A DNA stretch of 61,587 nucleotides, taken from positions 1 through 61,587 of IMG/VR virus record IMGVR_UViG_3300024517_000020, one strand, 5' to 3'. The position numbers were made by a program, and so were the translations under genes. Below, piece by piece: positions 49,480-59,700 of the stretch. The stretch is from a virus. Each line of letters opens with the position of its first letter. Position 1 is the stretch's first letter. Under the pieces are notes generated by a model that was given only the letters and a program-made list of their open reading frames with translations, did no database searches and had not been told where the DNA came from.

Positions 49480-49565
49480 TAGAAATCCTGTCCACATGCT
49501 TTACATTTAATATTACCAAAATGATTGTCTGCTTCACAGCACATACATTTAATTCTCTTTGTCAT
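49476..49565 (-). CDS. Zinc-ribbon microprotein, 29 aa
   Basis: CMCCEADNHFGNIKCKACG: a full ribbon in 29 residues. Overlaps both neighbours. Confidence 0.5.
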   Translation of the reverse strand: MTKRIKCMCCEADNHFGNIKCKACGQDFY

Positions 49566-49830
49566 TCTCGCACCTTATATTATGTTCCTTAGACCACTTG
49601 ACTAAAAAGTATATCTTTATCGAAAACCCAACTATTGAAATTGACAGAAACAAAAAGTTCTGATACAAAAGCATTGAGGGAAATGCAAACAAGGGAACCA
49701 CCGTAAGTCCAAGTGCCAAGTTCAAAAGGAATCCAGACCGTAGTTTGCCTATTCTGTACCATGCGTAGTACCCTGCAACTGGTATGAAGAATAATAATAA
49801 TTGGGTGCTAAGTTTAACTGGTTTCATCAT
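49549..49830 (-). CDS. Membrane protein, 93 aa
   Basis: Three hydrophobic helices (about 7-27, 33-52, 56-76) and a charged end. ATG 49830 in ATGA overlap. Function unknown. Confidence 0.6.
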   Translation of the reverse strand: MMKPVKLSTQLLLFFIPVAGYYAWYRIGKLRSGFLLNLALGLTVVPLFAFPSMLLYQNFLFLSISIVGFSIKIYFLVKWSKEHNIRCENDKEN

Positions 49831-50138
49831 GGCTTATATTTTCCCAAACGGTATCGCTTCAATATACTTTCATCAACACCCTTGTTCTTGTAAACCTCGT
49901 TTAAAAAATCCAGCAACATTTGACCGCCTCTGTATCTTGGGGGTGGGTAAATTCTATCCTCGTTTTCACACAATGCCTGAACAATTTCAGCAACTTCAAT
50001 GAATGTAACCTGAACACCGTTCCAGATTATTTTTTTATCACCCTCACCTTTTACACCGTCCTTGTATTGTATCTTTGATTCTTCAGCTTGACGAGCTTTG
50101 ATTTCTGCGATTGCTTTGTATTTCCACAAGTCACCCAT
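49827..50138 (-). CDS. Unknown protein, 103 aa
   Basis: MGDLWKYKAIAEIKARQ ... helical with PPPRYRGGQMLLDFL. ATG 50138 preferred because the gene before uses the upstream frame. Confidence 0.55.
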   Translation of the reverse strand: MGDLWKYKAIAEIKARQAEESKIQYKDGVKGEGDKKIIWNGVQVTFIEVAEIVQALCENEDRIYPPPRYRGGQMLLDFLNEVYKNKGVDESILKRYRLGKYKP

Positions 50139-50229
50139 CTTCTTCGTCCTCGTCTTGCTGGTCTGATTTTTTAGAAAAAAAGATAGAAGTGTCACTCATT
50201 TGTGACATTCTAAATGGGGTGTAACACAT
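50131..50229 (-). CDS. Small protein with acidic tail, 32 aa
   Basis: Ends in QQDEDEEDG, like the acidic tip of single-strand binding proteins, and its TAATG overlap joins it to the OB-fold-like gene upstream. Confidence 0.4.
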   Translation of the reverse strand: MCYTPFRMSQMSDTSIFFSKKSDQQDEDEEDG

Positions 50230-50708
50230 TATGCTTTAACCCTGATTGCATTATTTCCCTTGATGTTTTCAACGAATACACCAACGGATTTTCCAATCCA
50301 AGTATTAGATTCGTCACCGAAACTATCAATTAAGAAATTGATGTTTTGTAGATTGAGAGTCCATGTATGCTCTGATGCTACACCGTTTTTCAATACTTTA
50401 ACGGTACATCTTGGCTTCATACCAAAGTTAGTAGATTGTTCTTTTACTTCCGTAATGATTTCAAATCTAACACCTTCAATACCAGCCAAGTCGTTTCCGC
50501 TTATGTATTCAGATTCTTGTTTTTCAAATTTTGCCATTTTTTCTATTTCACCTTCCTGTGAGTTTGTTGTAACCTCACTTTTATTGTTGTCCACTAATTC
50601 TTTAATGGTCGAATCATTAGGAAATAACTGACTGAGGCTTTCTTTGACTCTGGGGTCAGAGTTCACTAAATTTCCCAGATAGTTTTCCAAGACTCGTTTC
50701 AAGGTCAT
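50229..50708 (-). CDS. Probable OB-fold single-strand DNA binding protein
   Basis: 159 residues: a helical N-terminus, then a beta-rich domain (about 65-159: GVRFEIITEVKEQ ... PRCTVKVLKNG ... HTWTLN ... WIGKSVGVFVENIKG). The strand order and the aromatic/basic spacing suit an OB-fold. Replication neighbour genes fit. No diagnostic motif; could be another small beta-barrel. Confidence 0.5.
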   Translation of the reverse strand: MTLKRVLENYLGNLVNSDPRVKESLSQLFPNDSTIKELVDNNKSEVTTNSQEGEIEKMAKFEKQESEYISGNDLAGIEGVRFEIITEVKEQSTNFGMKPRCTVKVLKNGVASEHTWTLNLQNINFLIDSFGDESNTWIGKSVGVFVENIKGNNAIRVKA

Positions 50709-50854
50709 TATATCCTACCCTTCAGATATTCTCTCAAAGCTATATTGACTATCGCCTTGACCTTGAGGTCGTCACGCTTACATAGTGTGTGAATATCTGC
50801 GAGTACCTCGTTGCTCACTGCGACAGTTGAGCCATTGTTATTTTCTGACAACAT
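50708..50854 (-). CDS. Ribbon-helix-helix protein, 48 aa
   Basis: STVAVSNEVLADIHTLCKRDDLKVKAIVNIALREYLK: ribbon, helix, helix at the standard lengths. TAATG overlap with the OB-fold-like gene suggests autoregulation of that operon. Confidence 0.6.
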   Translation of the reverse strand: MLSENNNGSTVAVSNEVLADIHTLCKRDDLKVKAIVNIALREYLKGRI

Positions 50855-50887
50855 GTAGTATAGAATACTTTGGATTAATATATCTTT

Positions 50888-53800
50888 CTACATCAATTTA
50901 ATTTTTGTAGATTTGGATTTTTTACGCTTGGTTGTTTTCTTTTTAGACTTGGATTCAAATCCAGCAAATTCGTCCTTTGATTTTTTACCAAACATACTTT
51001 TCTTTTTCTTCTTGGTCTTTAGCAAACCTGAAGACGGAAGTGCAATTCTGTTTTTAGTTCCAGCCGTCAATCTCATGTCCTGTCTTTCTAACTTTGTAAC
51101 TTTCTTTTGACCGTATGTAATTTCTTTTCTCTTATACATACCTACAACGTTGTCAAGTCTGACATTACCAATGAACCCAGCCTTCTTTCCACGCTTTCTT
51201 TTTCTTTTTTCTATTTGTGGGTTTGGTGTGTCATAAAATAATGTACCAGCACCTTTTCTCTTTGTAGTTTTTTGTATTGTTGGCAACTTCATTTGTGCAA
51301 CTGCCTGAACTTGTGCTGTCTTTGCAACTACGGCTGTTATAGCAGACTGACTTTGAACTGCTCTAAGTCTTTGTGCTTGTTTAATCTTAGGTTGTTGTTT
51401 GGTTTTTTGTTTTGTCAACTGTGCAGTTTCTTGTACCAAACCAGTTCCAGTTTTCTGACTTACAGTAGGTGTGATAATTTGTTTTATCTTTGGTGAAACC
51501 TTTGGTGGTTTAACACTAGCCTTAACTTTTGGCACTTGTATCTGTGCTGGTTTTGCTACTGCACTTTGACCCAGTTTGATTTTGGTTTCTTGGAATGTAT
51601 CAAGTTTTGTTCTTTGAACAGTTGACCCCTCTTTACTGTCAACTATCTTATCACCTTTTTGTATTTTAGGTTCTTCAAACTTTTTTACGTTTATTCTATT
51701 GGTTGTAACACCAACAACATCAGGTTTGCTAGACATTCCTTTAACATCTTTTATGTTAGAGATACCACCACCTTTACCCAAATCAACATTTGTTTTGGTG
51801 AAACTACTGCCGACACCCGTTGTACCAATGCCTGAACCCAGTTCAACCCTAGTTCCCTGAAAAGTCTTACCAGTTGACTTTGACTCACCAATAAATGCAT
51901 GATACTTTTCTTTTGGTGGTTCGTCAACACCTTTTGGTACGGTAGGTTTTTTGTTTAATGGTGCTTTGTCTGCCATTTCTCTAAGAAGGTTTGACTCTTT
52001 CATGGTCTGTGCGAAAGCCTTTTTGTCAACTGGAATCTTTCCCTTGCTTACACCGTAAAGTATTGTTTCATCTTTTGGTTTTATCTTTCCACTTTGGGCT
52101 TCATACGTTGTAGGGTTTCTGCTTTCCAATGACTGTTTTAACTGACCAGCCTTCTTGCCACCCCCGAAATAATCAGTCCCCTTCATTACAGTCTTCTTTC
52201 CAACTTCTTCAATCTGTTCTTCTTCTACCATATCATCAATTAGTTTCAAGTTCTTTTTGCCAGTAAGTTTTGCACCAGTGACTATTGTGTCAACTTGTCT
52301 TACTGGACTTCCCTTGAACTTTATCTTGCCACCAGCCACCTCAGAATATTTTAACTGACCTTTGATTGTTGATTCACTTGTTGAAGTCTTGTAATCTTGA
52401 AGTCTTGTTCTTGTTCCAGTTATCTCAGGCTTTTCAAATCCCCTGTAATTGACACCCTCGCCTTGCAATTCGGCTTTGGGTCTTTTGACACCCTTGACCA
52501 AATCACCAGTAGTATCTGAATAAAATGTAACCTCGTCAATGTTTGTCTTGTATTGTTTTGTACTGACTTTTGTTTTGTACAACGTGGTTGATTTAATTCT
52601 GTCAAGAACTGTCGGTGTCTGAAGTTTTGGAATACTTCTTTTGCCAATATCTTCAACCTTGACCAAATCATCAGGAAATGGTTTTCCACTTGTAGTTGCC
52701 TTACTGTCATATAATTCAGGGAATGGTTTTTTCTCTTTTGGCTGATTCTTCAAAACCAATTCTGTTTTTTTGGTAGGTTCAAACACATCAGATTTGAACG
52801 GGGTTTCTTTTGGCATATCATATTGTGTTGTTTTCATTTTGCCTCTTGTTGCAAACCCTACAACATTTTCATTTTCAAACATGGCAACTTGTTTGTTAAG
52901 GAACTGTGGCTTTGCACCTATCTCACCAGCAATATCAGTTGACTGTCTTACAAACATTCTGCCTGAAGGTGTCATAATGAAATTAGCCTTAGCACCAAAT
53001 CCGACACGACTTCCCTGAAACATTGTCGCAGTATCGTATGGCTTTACAATTCCCTGACGTACTACCTGTTGTGGTATTGTAAATGACGGCATACCATATT
53101 TTGTTCCTGTGGGAATCGTACCGTAAGCATAAACGGAACTTCCAATTCTGCTTGGAATTGCTGACACCTTTGCACCAGTTCGTTGAATTGCTTGACCAGT
53201 GCCCATCATAGCCATAGTTGGAACCTTGACTATTGTTGGTGCATTACCTTGAATTATTTTGTTGCCAAGTTTTGCAGTTGTACTTACACCATAACTGACA
53301 CCTTTTACACCATAAGTTATTGCCTTACCACCCATGAAACCTGTGACAACTGCACTTGGTATTTCAGCCACAGCCCTGAATGGATTTTCTACAACATAGT
53401 CAGCAAATCCAGTTACCCCTGTACCTTTTAATGGTGTACCTGACATAACATCAGTGATGGTACCACCGATTAACTTGTCTTCGGCAGTTGCCAACATTGG
53501 AACTTGTTTGTCTTCAGGCTGTGTCAGGTTGTAAACAGTTTTAAGAATATTGTAAGACGGTGTGATAACATATCCAGCACCAAGTCTTATATCATCAGAC
53601 CATGTTTCAGTTTTACTTGGGTGTATAACTTCGCCTGAGTCAACTGCTGGTGCATAATTATATTTATTCCACAAGTCATTATCAGTTCCAGAGAATACTT
53701 TCTCTTGACTTTTCTTAAACAAAACTGCTTCTTCCCTAGTCTTAAAGTCAGAGGTGTACTCAACACCTTTTTTCTGTACCGTCACAGTCCAAGTTGTACC

Positions 53801-55483
53801 CATGTCTTTGTTGACCTGATTTGCGATAGGGTCAAATCCCCAAACATCAGTTTCTTTCTTTGTCAACAATTCATTCTTTGTTAATGTAACAGTTCCCACT
53901 GAAGGAACGTATGACGAATCTTTTGCAAAAAAAGAGTCGATAGGCTTTGGGTCAAATGCAGCTACACGTTGTTGTGCCAGTTTCCTTTGGTTTATTTCAT
54001 TAGAGTCAGCCCTACTCATTTGATAAGGCTGGTTTGTTTTTCCAATGAATCCTTTGTCTGCCAATCTCAAATCGCCCATGTCACCTGAAGTTTTTGCCTG
54101 TGCCCTAGCCTTTTCAAGCTTCTCAGAATAGTCGGGCTTGAACATGGAGTCGGGTGCGGTCTTTGCAGTAAGACCACGTTCCTTTAGGAAGGTTCCAAGA
54201 TTGACAGTTGAAGTGCCCTTGTAACTTTGAGTAGTCTGAGGATTTGTCAGTGCGGTTGCAATACCAATATTACCAGCACGAAGTTCCTTGACATATTCTT
54301 GTTGTCGTCTATTTGATAATTCAATCTCTCTTTGTTTAATAATAATTGGCATGACCTGTGCAGTAACATCAGTGCCGTCTTTTTCATAGACTTTCATTGT
54401 ATCACCTTTAGAAACTTTATACGACTTGGTTCCAAGCAAACCACCAGTCATATCTGACAGTGCTGTAAGTTGGTCTGCTTTTTTAATTTCAGGTGATGTG
54501 GCATAAGTTGAAGCCATAGCGGAACTGGATAATTTTTCTTTTGCCGACATTGAACCGTAGGCACTTGCGACATTCTTCTTTGCCTGAGCTCTTGAGGCTT
54601 GGTAATCCGCTTCTAATCCACCAGTTTTGTCTAAGATACCACGAAAAACTTGGTCACGGGCTTTTCCTGATTGTGAAACCATACCAGCTCTTGAAATAGT
54701 TTTAACATCTGCTAGTGTCATGTGTGTGTACATACCACCCCTTGATTGATAACTTGCTAATGCTCTTTTATAATAACTTTCGTGAAAACTGACACCTAAA
54801 CCAGCCCTTGATGAGCTTATTATAATATCCCCCTTTCCCAATGCCACACCTACTGAACCATAATGAATTGATTTACCAACATATTTATTTTTACCACTTC
54901 CAGCACCCTTCATCTCTAGTTGATACGCATCCTCTCTAACCTGTGCTTCTGCATCAAGTCTAGCCTTTTCATCAGCCACCCTTTTTGCTTCTGCTTTTTG
55001 CTCTGTAACTATCGCAGTTTGAAATCCAGTGATTAATTCTTCTTGTTTTTTTGTTTCTGCAACTTTAGCCTTTTCTGCCTTTGTTTCAACTGCTTCTGAC
55101 TCGGCAACTGCACTGGCGTATAACTGTGGCATTTGTTTGTCTAAAACCTGTATAGTTTCCTTTGCCTTTTGCTGTTTCTTTATTTCGGCAGTATAACTGT
55201 CAACGTGTTTATGTTCTTCACTATGTTCAGGACTTGATATGTTTGCTTTGATATATTGTGCTTCAAGTAATCTTTCCTTGTAGTATGGGTCAGTAGGAAT
55301 TTCTTCAGGAAGTTTACTTCTCGCAGTTCCCCTTTTTGATTTGGCTTCTTGGTAAGCACTTTTGGCTTCATAAGTTTGACCTTCATAAACTTCAATCTGT
55401 GCTTGGGCTATTTCACCAGCCTGTTTTGCTTTGGCTTCGGCATATTGTTTTTCTAAGTTTTTTTCCTTAGCGGTTTTAGCCAT
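50888..55483 (-). CDS. Large basic protein (unit B), 1,531 aa, virion candidate
   Basis: Ala/Lys/Glu coiled N-terminus (1-200), a Ser/Gly middle, hydrophobic Gly/Ala segments (about 740-790), then about 700 residues rich in Lys, Thr, Val, Pro and Gln, and a very basic end (KKKKKSMFGKKSKDEFAG and onward). Same plan as 18160-21039 but longer. ATG 55483 chosen because TATA (about 55517-55526) leaves it a short leader. Likely an internal DNA-organising or tape-like virion protein. Confidence 0.65.
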   Translation of the reverse strand: MAKTAKEKNLEKQYAEAKAKQAGEIAQAQIEVYEGQTYEAKSAYQEAKSKRGTARSKLPEEIPTDPYYKERLLEAQYIKANISSPEHSEEHKHVDSYTAEIKKQQKAKETIQVLDKQMPQLYASAVAESEAVETKAEKAKVAETKKQEELITGFQTAIVTEQKAEAKRVADEKARLDAEAQVREDAYQLEMKGAGSGKNKYVGKSIHYGSVGVALGKGDIIISSSRAGLGVSFHESYYKRALASYQSRGGMYTHMTLADVKTISRAGMVSQSGKARDQVFRGILDKTGGLEADYQASRAQAKKNVASAYGSMSAKEKLSSSAMASTYATSPEIKKADQLTALSDMTGGLLGTKSYKVSKGDTMKVYEKDGTDVTAQVMPIIIKQREIELSNRRQQEYVKELRAGNIGIATALTNPQTTQSYKGTSTVNLGTFLKERGLTAKTAPDSMFKPDYSEKLEKARAQAKTSGDMGDLRLADKGFIGKTNQPYQMSRADSNEINQRKLAQQRVAAFDPKPIDSFFAKDSSYVPSVGTVTLTKNELLTKKETDVWGFDPIANQVNKDMGTTWTVTVQKKGVEYTSDFKTREEAVLFKKSQEKVFSGTDNDLWNKYNYAPAVDSGEVIHPSKTETWSDDIRLGAGYVITPSYNILKTVYNLTQPEDKQVPMLATAEDKLIGGTITDVMSGTPLKGTGVTGFADYVVENPFRAVAEIPSAVVTGFMGGKAITYGVKGVSYGVSTTAKLGNKIIQGNAPTIVKVPTMAMMGTGQAIQRTGAKVSAIPSRIGSSVYAYGTIPTGTKYGMPSFTIPQQVVRQGIVKPYDTATMFQGSRVGFGAKANFIMTPSGRMFVRQSTDIAGEIGAKPQFLNKQVAMFENENVVGFATRGKMKTTQYDMPKETPFKSDVFEPTKKTELVLKNQPKEKKPFPELYDSKATTSGKPFPDDLVKVEDIGKRSIPKLQTPTVLDRIKSTTLYKTKVSTKQYKTNIDEVTFYSDTTGDLVKGVKRPKAELQGEGVNYRGFEKPEITGTRTRLQDYKTSTSESTIKGQLKYSEVAGGKIKFKGSPVRQVDTIVTGAKLTGKKNLKLIDDMVEEEQIEEVGKKTVMKGTDYFGGGKKAGQLKQSLESRNPTTYEAQSGKIKPKDETILYGVSKGKIPVDKKAFAQTMKESNLLREMADKAPLNKKPTVPKGVDEPPKEKYHAFIGESKSTGKTFQGTRVELGSGIGTTGVGSSFTKTNVDLGKGGGISNIKDVKGMSSKPDVVGVTTNRINVKKFEEPKIQKGDKIVDSKEGSTVQRTKLDTFQETKIKLGQSAVAKPAQIQVPKVKASVKPPKVSPKIKQIITPTVSQKTGTGLVQETAQLTKQKTKQQPKIKQAQRLRAVQSQSAITAVVAKTAQVQAVAQMKLPTIQKTTKRKGAGTLFYDTPNPQIEKRKRKRGKKAGFIGNVRLDNVVGMYKRKEITYGQKKVTKLERQDMRLTAGTKNRIALPSSGLLKTKKKKKSMFGKKSKDEFAGFESKSKKKTTKRKKSKSTKIKLM

Positions 55484-55549
55484 CTGTTTTACAATACACA
55501 CTAAGTTAATTAATGTTATTTATATAGCAGAAAGACATTCAAAATTTGA

Positions 55550-55912
55550 ATGGCTGACATTAGTATAATCGAGTTTGCAGTTTACGCCTTTATTGCTTAT
55601 ACTGGTATGTTGATGTTGATAATTTCAACCATTCGTGAAGCACCACAAACCAAATCACAATCATTTACCCGTGCCATGTATCTTATACCATCAATAGTTT
55701 GTGCCTTCTTACTGGCTGGTATGGGGGAAACTGTTGGGTTATACGATGTAACCACCACAGGAATTGAACAAGGTGGCAACACACAGATGAATGAAAGTTA
55801 TTTTGTAACATTGATTAATCCAATTTGGATAACTGTCAACTTTATGTTTGGTATTCTAATGACGTTCCACTTTATCATGCAGACTTTACAGTTGTTATTG
55901 TTTAGAGAATAG
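55550..55912 (+). CDS. Membrane protein, 120 aa, plus strand
   Basis: Hydrophobic helices at about 8-28, 45-62 and 90-115, with a Thr/Gly/Asn loop between. Divergent from the large basic protein; the TATA is shared in a 66-base gap. Layout like 3707-4045 in unit A, but on the opposite strand. Confidence 0.6.
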   Translation: MADISIIEFAVYAFIAYTGMLMLIISTIREAPQTKSQSFTRAMYLIPSIVCAFLLAGMGETVGLYDVTTTGIEQGGNTQMNESYFVTLINPIWITVNFMFGILMTFHFIMQTLQLLLFRE

Positions 55913-55951
55913 TTTAGTCCTCAGTAAGCCAAGCCCATTCAGGTCTTTCTT
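55913..55951. repeat. 39-bp direct repeat, copy 1
   Basis: Identical to 56171-56209. On the minus strand it spells ERPEWAWLTED and a stop; this copy has no start codon in frame. The copies flank the gene at 55984. Confidence 0.8.
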
Positions 55952-55983
55952 GGTGTGCCTGTTAGTTTCATAATGGAGTTCCA

Positions 55984-56169
55984 TCATTCTAATTGTTTTA
56001 TTCTTGCTCGTAGTTGTATAATTTCATCTTGCATACCTAAGATATAATCTGCTATATCCCTACTCCTTTCTTTTGGGTTTATACTTATGGTTAATTCATC
56101 ATCTAATAGAATGTCATAATCCTCATCTATATCTTCCCAGTTGGTGAATCTATCCTTAGTTAGTTTCAT
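55984..56169 (-). CDS. Acidic protein with C-terminal coil, 61 aa
   Basis: Acidic N-half (WEDIDEDYDILLDDE), then a basic coiled end (QDEIIQLRARIKQLE). Lies between two 39-bp direct repeats. Confidence 0.55.
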   Translation of the reverse strand: MKLTKDRFTNWEDIDEDYDILLDDELTISINPKERSRDIADYILGMQDEIIQLRARIKQLE

Positions 56170-56170
56170 T

Positions 56171-56209
56171 TTTAGTCCTCAGTAAGCCAAGCCCATTCAG
56201 GTCTTTCTT
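56171..56209. repeat. 39-bp direct repeat, copy 2
   Basis: Identical to 55913-55951. Here it forms the 3' part of the 17-codon frame at 56172-56225. Confidence 0.8.
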
Positions 56210-56225
56210 CGTATTCTCTGTCCAT
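56172..56225 (-). CDS. Possible 17-aa peptide
   Basis: MDREYEERPEWAWLTED, two bases after the membrane-gene stop. Supported only by the repeat of its second half elsewhere. Confidence 0.3.
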   Translation of the reverse strand: MDREYEERPEWAWLTED

Positions 56226-56226
56226 T

Positions 56227-56793
56227 CTAATCACTTGATTTTCTTTGTAATGTATCAATAACCCAAAGTGATATTAACACGATGTATATCATTGAAATTC
56301 CAGCCACAAATATTGGTGGAATACTTAAATGTAAAAGTAAGTTAAACGCATAAGTTCCAGTAATGATTTGGAAGAATTGATAAATCATAGTAGCTGCACT
56401 TGTAAGTGGGTTGTCTGTAATTGAAATTTCATTAGCCATTGTTAATTGCATTTCTGAAGTTTGGAATGACAGTTGTGAAAATGTTGAATTAGTACCTTGA
56501 ATCCATTGGGTCGGTTGATAATTTGATGGTGCATAAAAACACTCTGTCGCATCTGTGTAAGTCTGATTAGAATAACCCCCAATTAAATTACCAGTAGAAT
56601 CATAGCACCCTGCAAAGGTATCACTTATTGATTGAATTGCTTCCCTCATTGAACCACCGTCCATTTTTCCAGTATCAGGATTATATCGTTGCATATCTAC
56701 ACCAATAGGGTCGCCAAGTATAGCCTGTGCACCTAAAATAGAAAATGAAGCAATATAGGCAATTAAAATTACAGCGATAGGTTGAGATACCAT
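56227..56793 (-). CDS. 188-aa membrane protein (unit B)
   Basis: N-terminal helix (about 5-27), an exported middle with two cysteines and Asn-rich sites, then hydrophobic helices (about 135-155 and 160-182). C-terminal half resembles 3173-3694. The ATG overlaps the adhesin stop. Confidence 0.7.
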   Translation of the reverse strand: MVSQPIAVILIAYIASFSILGAQAILGDPIGVDMQRYNPDTGKMDGGSMREAIQSISDTFAGCYDSTGNLIGGYSNQTYTDATECFYAPSNYQPTQWIQGTNSTFSQLSFQTSEMQLTMANEISITDNPLTSAATMIYQFFQIITGTYAFNLLLHLSIPPIFVAGISMIYIVLISLWVIDTLQRKSSD

Positions 56794-59700
56794 TATCTAT
56801 TCCTTGTAATTCCCCATGCTAAGAATATTACTAATCCTATTACACCTATTATCACAGTTGGAATTGCTATTAATCCGAAGAATGACAGTGCAAATATCAA
56901 ACTTGCAGATATTAGTACACCCACTATTGGTGACACTCTGTTAAAGCCGACCATTGAAACAAGTATGACAAACAGTCCGACAATATCTATTGCACCAAAG
57001 TCACCGTCAGTTCCGTATTCACCTGAAGTAAAGTTTGTCACCTGTGTTACTAGAGGAATGTTAGGAAGTCCAGTTACTAAGTTATTTTGTGTCATAACAT
57101 ATTTTGCTGACACGCCATCATCTTGTTGACTTTGTTGAGGTGCACATTCTACTTCAATTACTTCGTTGTCAATATCCTGAAATGCAAATCCTATAACCTG
57201 TTGGTTTGCATCAGCAGAATTAATTTGTGAAGTCATGTCAGTTCCCTCAACATACTGTTCTGTCTTTTGTGCGAACTTGTAATCCACATCACAAGTCATA
57301 TCATCCCACCATGAAGGGTATGCGACTTGTAATGTGTCAGTTGCAGTTCCGTTAATGGTTTGGGTTTCTCTTTGAAATTCTATAACATTTACTGTTTGGT
57401 CATTTACTGAATCAATATCAAACCATGCCATACCACCAGTAGTAGGGTCAAATGCCACGATACTTCCATCAACACTTGTTGTGACAGTGACATAGTTGCT
57501 GAATCCAGAATTGCCTAATGGCGAAATAATCTTTACACCAAAGATGTATGTAGTATCATAATCTAATGTTGGTGCAAAGTTGGAATATGTATTGGTTGTA
57601 GTACCAGCGAGTGTTGTTGGTGTGGACACACTTGCAGTTATCTCAGAGTAGTACACATTGTAAGAAGTAATTTGACCTTGATAATATGCTGGTTCATTCC
57701 AATCAATTACTGCACCAGTTCCAGTTATACCCTGTGCAATCATTCCAGTGATTTCAGTTTCAGGTGCACTGATTATTGTGTTTGACAGCACACTGCTTCC
57801 CAATGATGAGACTGCTTTAACATCATAGGCATAGCTTTGACCAAAGTTGATTGTTGTAAAGTCGGTGTGACTTGTTGTGGTTACAGTTGTTAAGAGTACA
57901 GTGTCACGATAAATCTCATATCCAGTTATGGTTGCATCAGAACTTGGAACAGTCCAAGAGAATGAAGTTGTTCCCACAGTGCCAGCAGTTACCACTGGTG
58001 CATCAGGTACGTCACCAGTTGTGATTGTTGTGGTTGTGAATAATGTACTTTCACCCACATTGTTTATTGCGTGAATCTTGTAGGTAAATGCTTGGTTCAA
58101 TACAGTTGGTACTTGGTCTACTGTTGCTAATGCAGTTGTTGTATCAACTAATGTAAAAGCACCAGTGCCAGTTTGTCGGTAAACATTATATCCAGTTAGT
58201 GCCGAGCCACCTGAACTGCTTGGCAATCCCCAAGAGACAGTAACATCAAATGGTGCGTTGTCAACGTCTGCTATGTTACTGGTTGCACTTGTTGGTGATG
58301 TTGGAACACTTGGTGTTGTTATACTGTATGATGAAGAACGTACTGATGTTCCAGCGTTATTCACAGCTTCGGCTTGGAAGTAATGAGTGCCAGCAGAACT
58401 TACAGTGTACGGACTTGTTACACTACCATAAGTGATATCATCTGTTGAATGGAATAAATTATACCCAGTGATTGTTGAACCACCGTTGTTACTTGGTGCT
58501 GTAATTCCAGCAGTAATTGTTAATGGACTAGGGTTTGGGTTTACGATGCTTAGTGTTATACTTGGTGCATCAGGTGCAGTTGGTGTGGTTATGCTTGATG
58601 AACCACTGAACCCACTGGTTCCGTGTGTGCTCACACTTTTAATTTCATAGGTATAACTTCCTGAAACTGGAACGGTATTATCAACTGCACTGGTTAATCC
58701 AGTTGTAGTTATTAGGGAACCGTCACGGTAAACAGCATATCCAGTTAGGGTTCCAGTTCCAGTGTACTGAGGTGCATCCCAATCAAGTGAAATGGTTAGT
58801 GGACTAGGATTAGGATTGTTAATCACACTGGTCAAGTTAGTTGGTGCATCTGGGGGAACCCCTGCGACAATGGTGGCTGGAGTTGAGTATGCACCGATAC
58901 CAGCTTCATTGATACTTGCAACTTGATAATCATAAGATACTCCAACACTTGCAGTTGTGTCAGTGTATGGTGGTGCTGTATTACTGGTAGTTGCTATGGT
59001 ATTCCATGTTGCACCTGAGTCAGTAGAACGTTGAACCTGTATGGATAATAAAGTACCACCACCCAAATCAGTGCTTGGTGTCCAAGTCATTACTGGCTGT
59101 GCCAAACTATTTGGTGAGCCATTCAAACTCGTTGGTGCGTTGGCTGGTGAGGTTGAATCCCCAGCAACCATTGGTGTGATTAATGGTGAAGCACCTATTG
59201 CGTTAACTGCCGATACGGTGTAATAGTATGTATTGCCACCTGTAACCGTTCCATCATCATGTTCTGAAAGGGTAGGTGATGATAGTAATGTTGGTGCAAT
59301 TCCCCTTTCGTAAATGGTATCAATTTCTGTGCCAGTGAGGGCATTAGAGTTGATGAAATATTCGTCAAGTGTTCCGTCTAGGGTTGTGGTGTAATCCACT
59401 GGAACAATCTCGTTCAAGTCAGAAGTTATAACAGGTTGATAACCGTTTGCAGGAGCTGAAACAGTATGTAAGTAATATTCTGTATTGGTATTACTTGTAG
59501 TGAATGTATGTCTTAATACGTTGTTTTGATAAACTTCAATATTTCCTGAACTATTAACTGTCATTTTCCAGTTATCAGAATTACTGTAACCACCACTGTA
59601 AAGATAATCAACTGAACCACCTATCATCATATATGCACCGTTATTAGCACTGTTGAAGTATATTCCAAAACCAATATCATTTTGAGCACCCGAACCGTAT

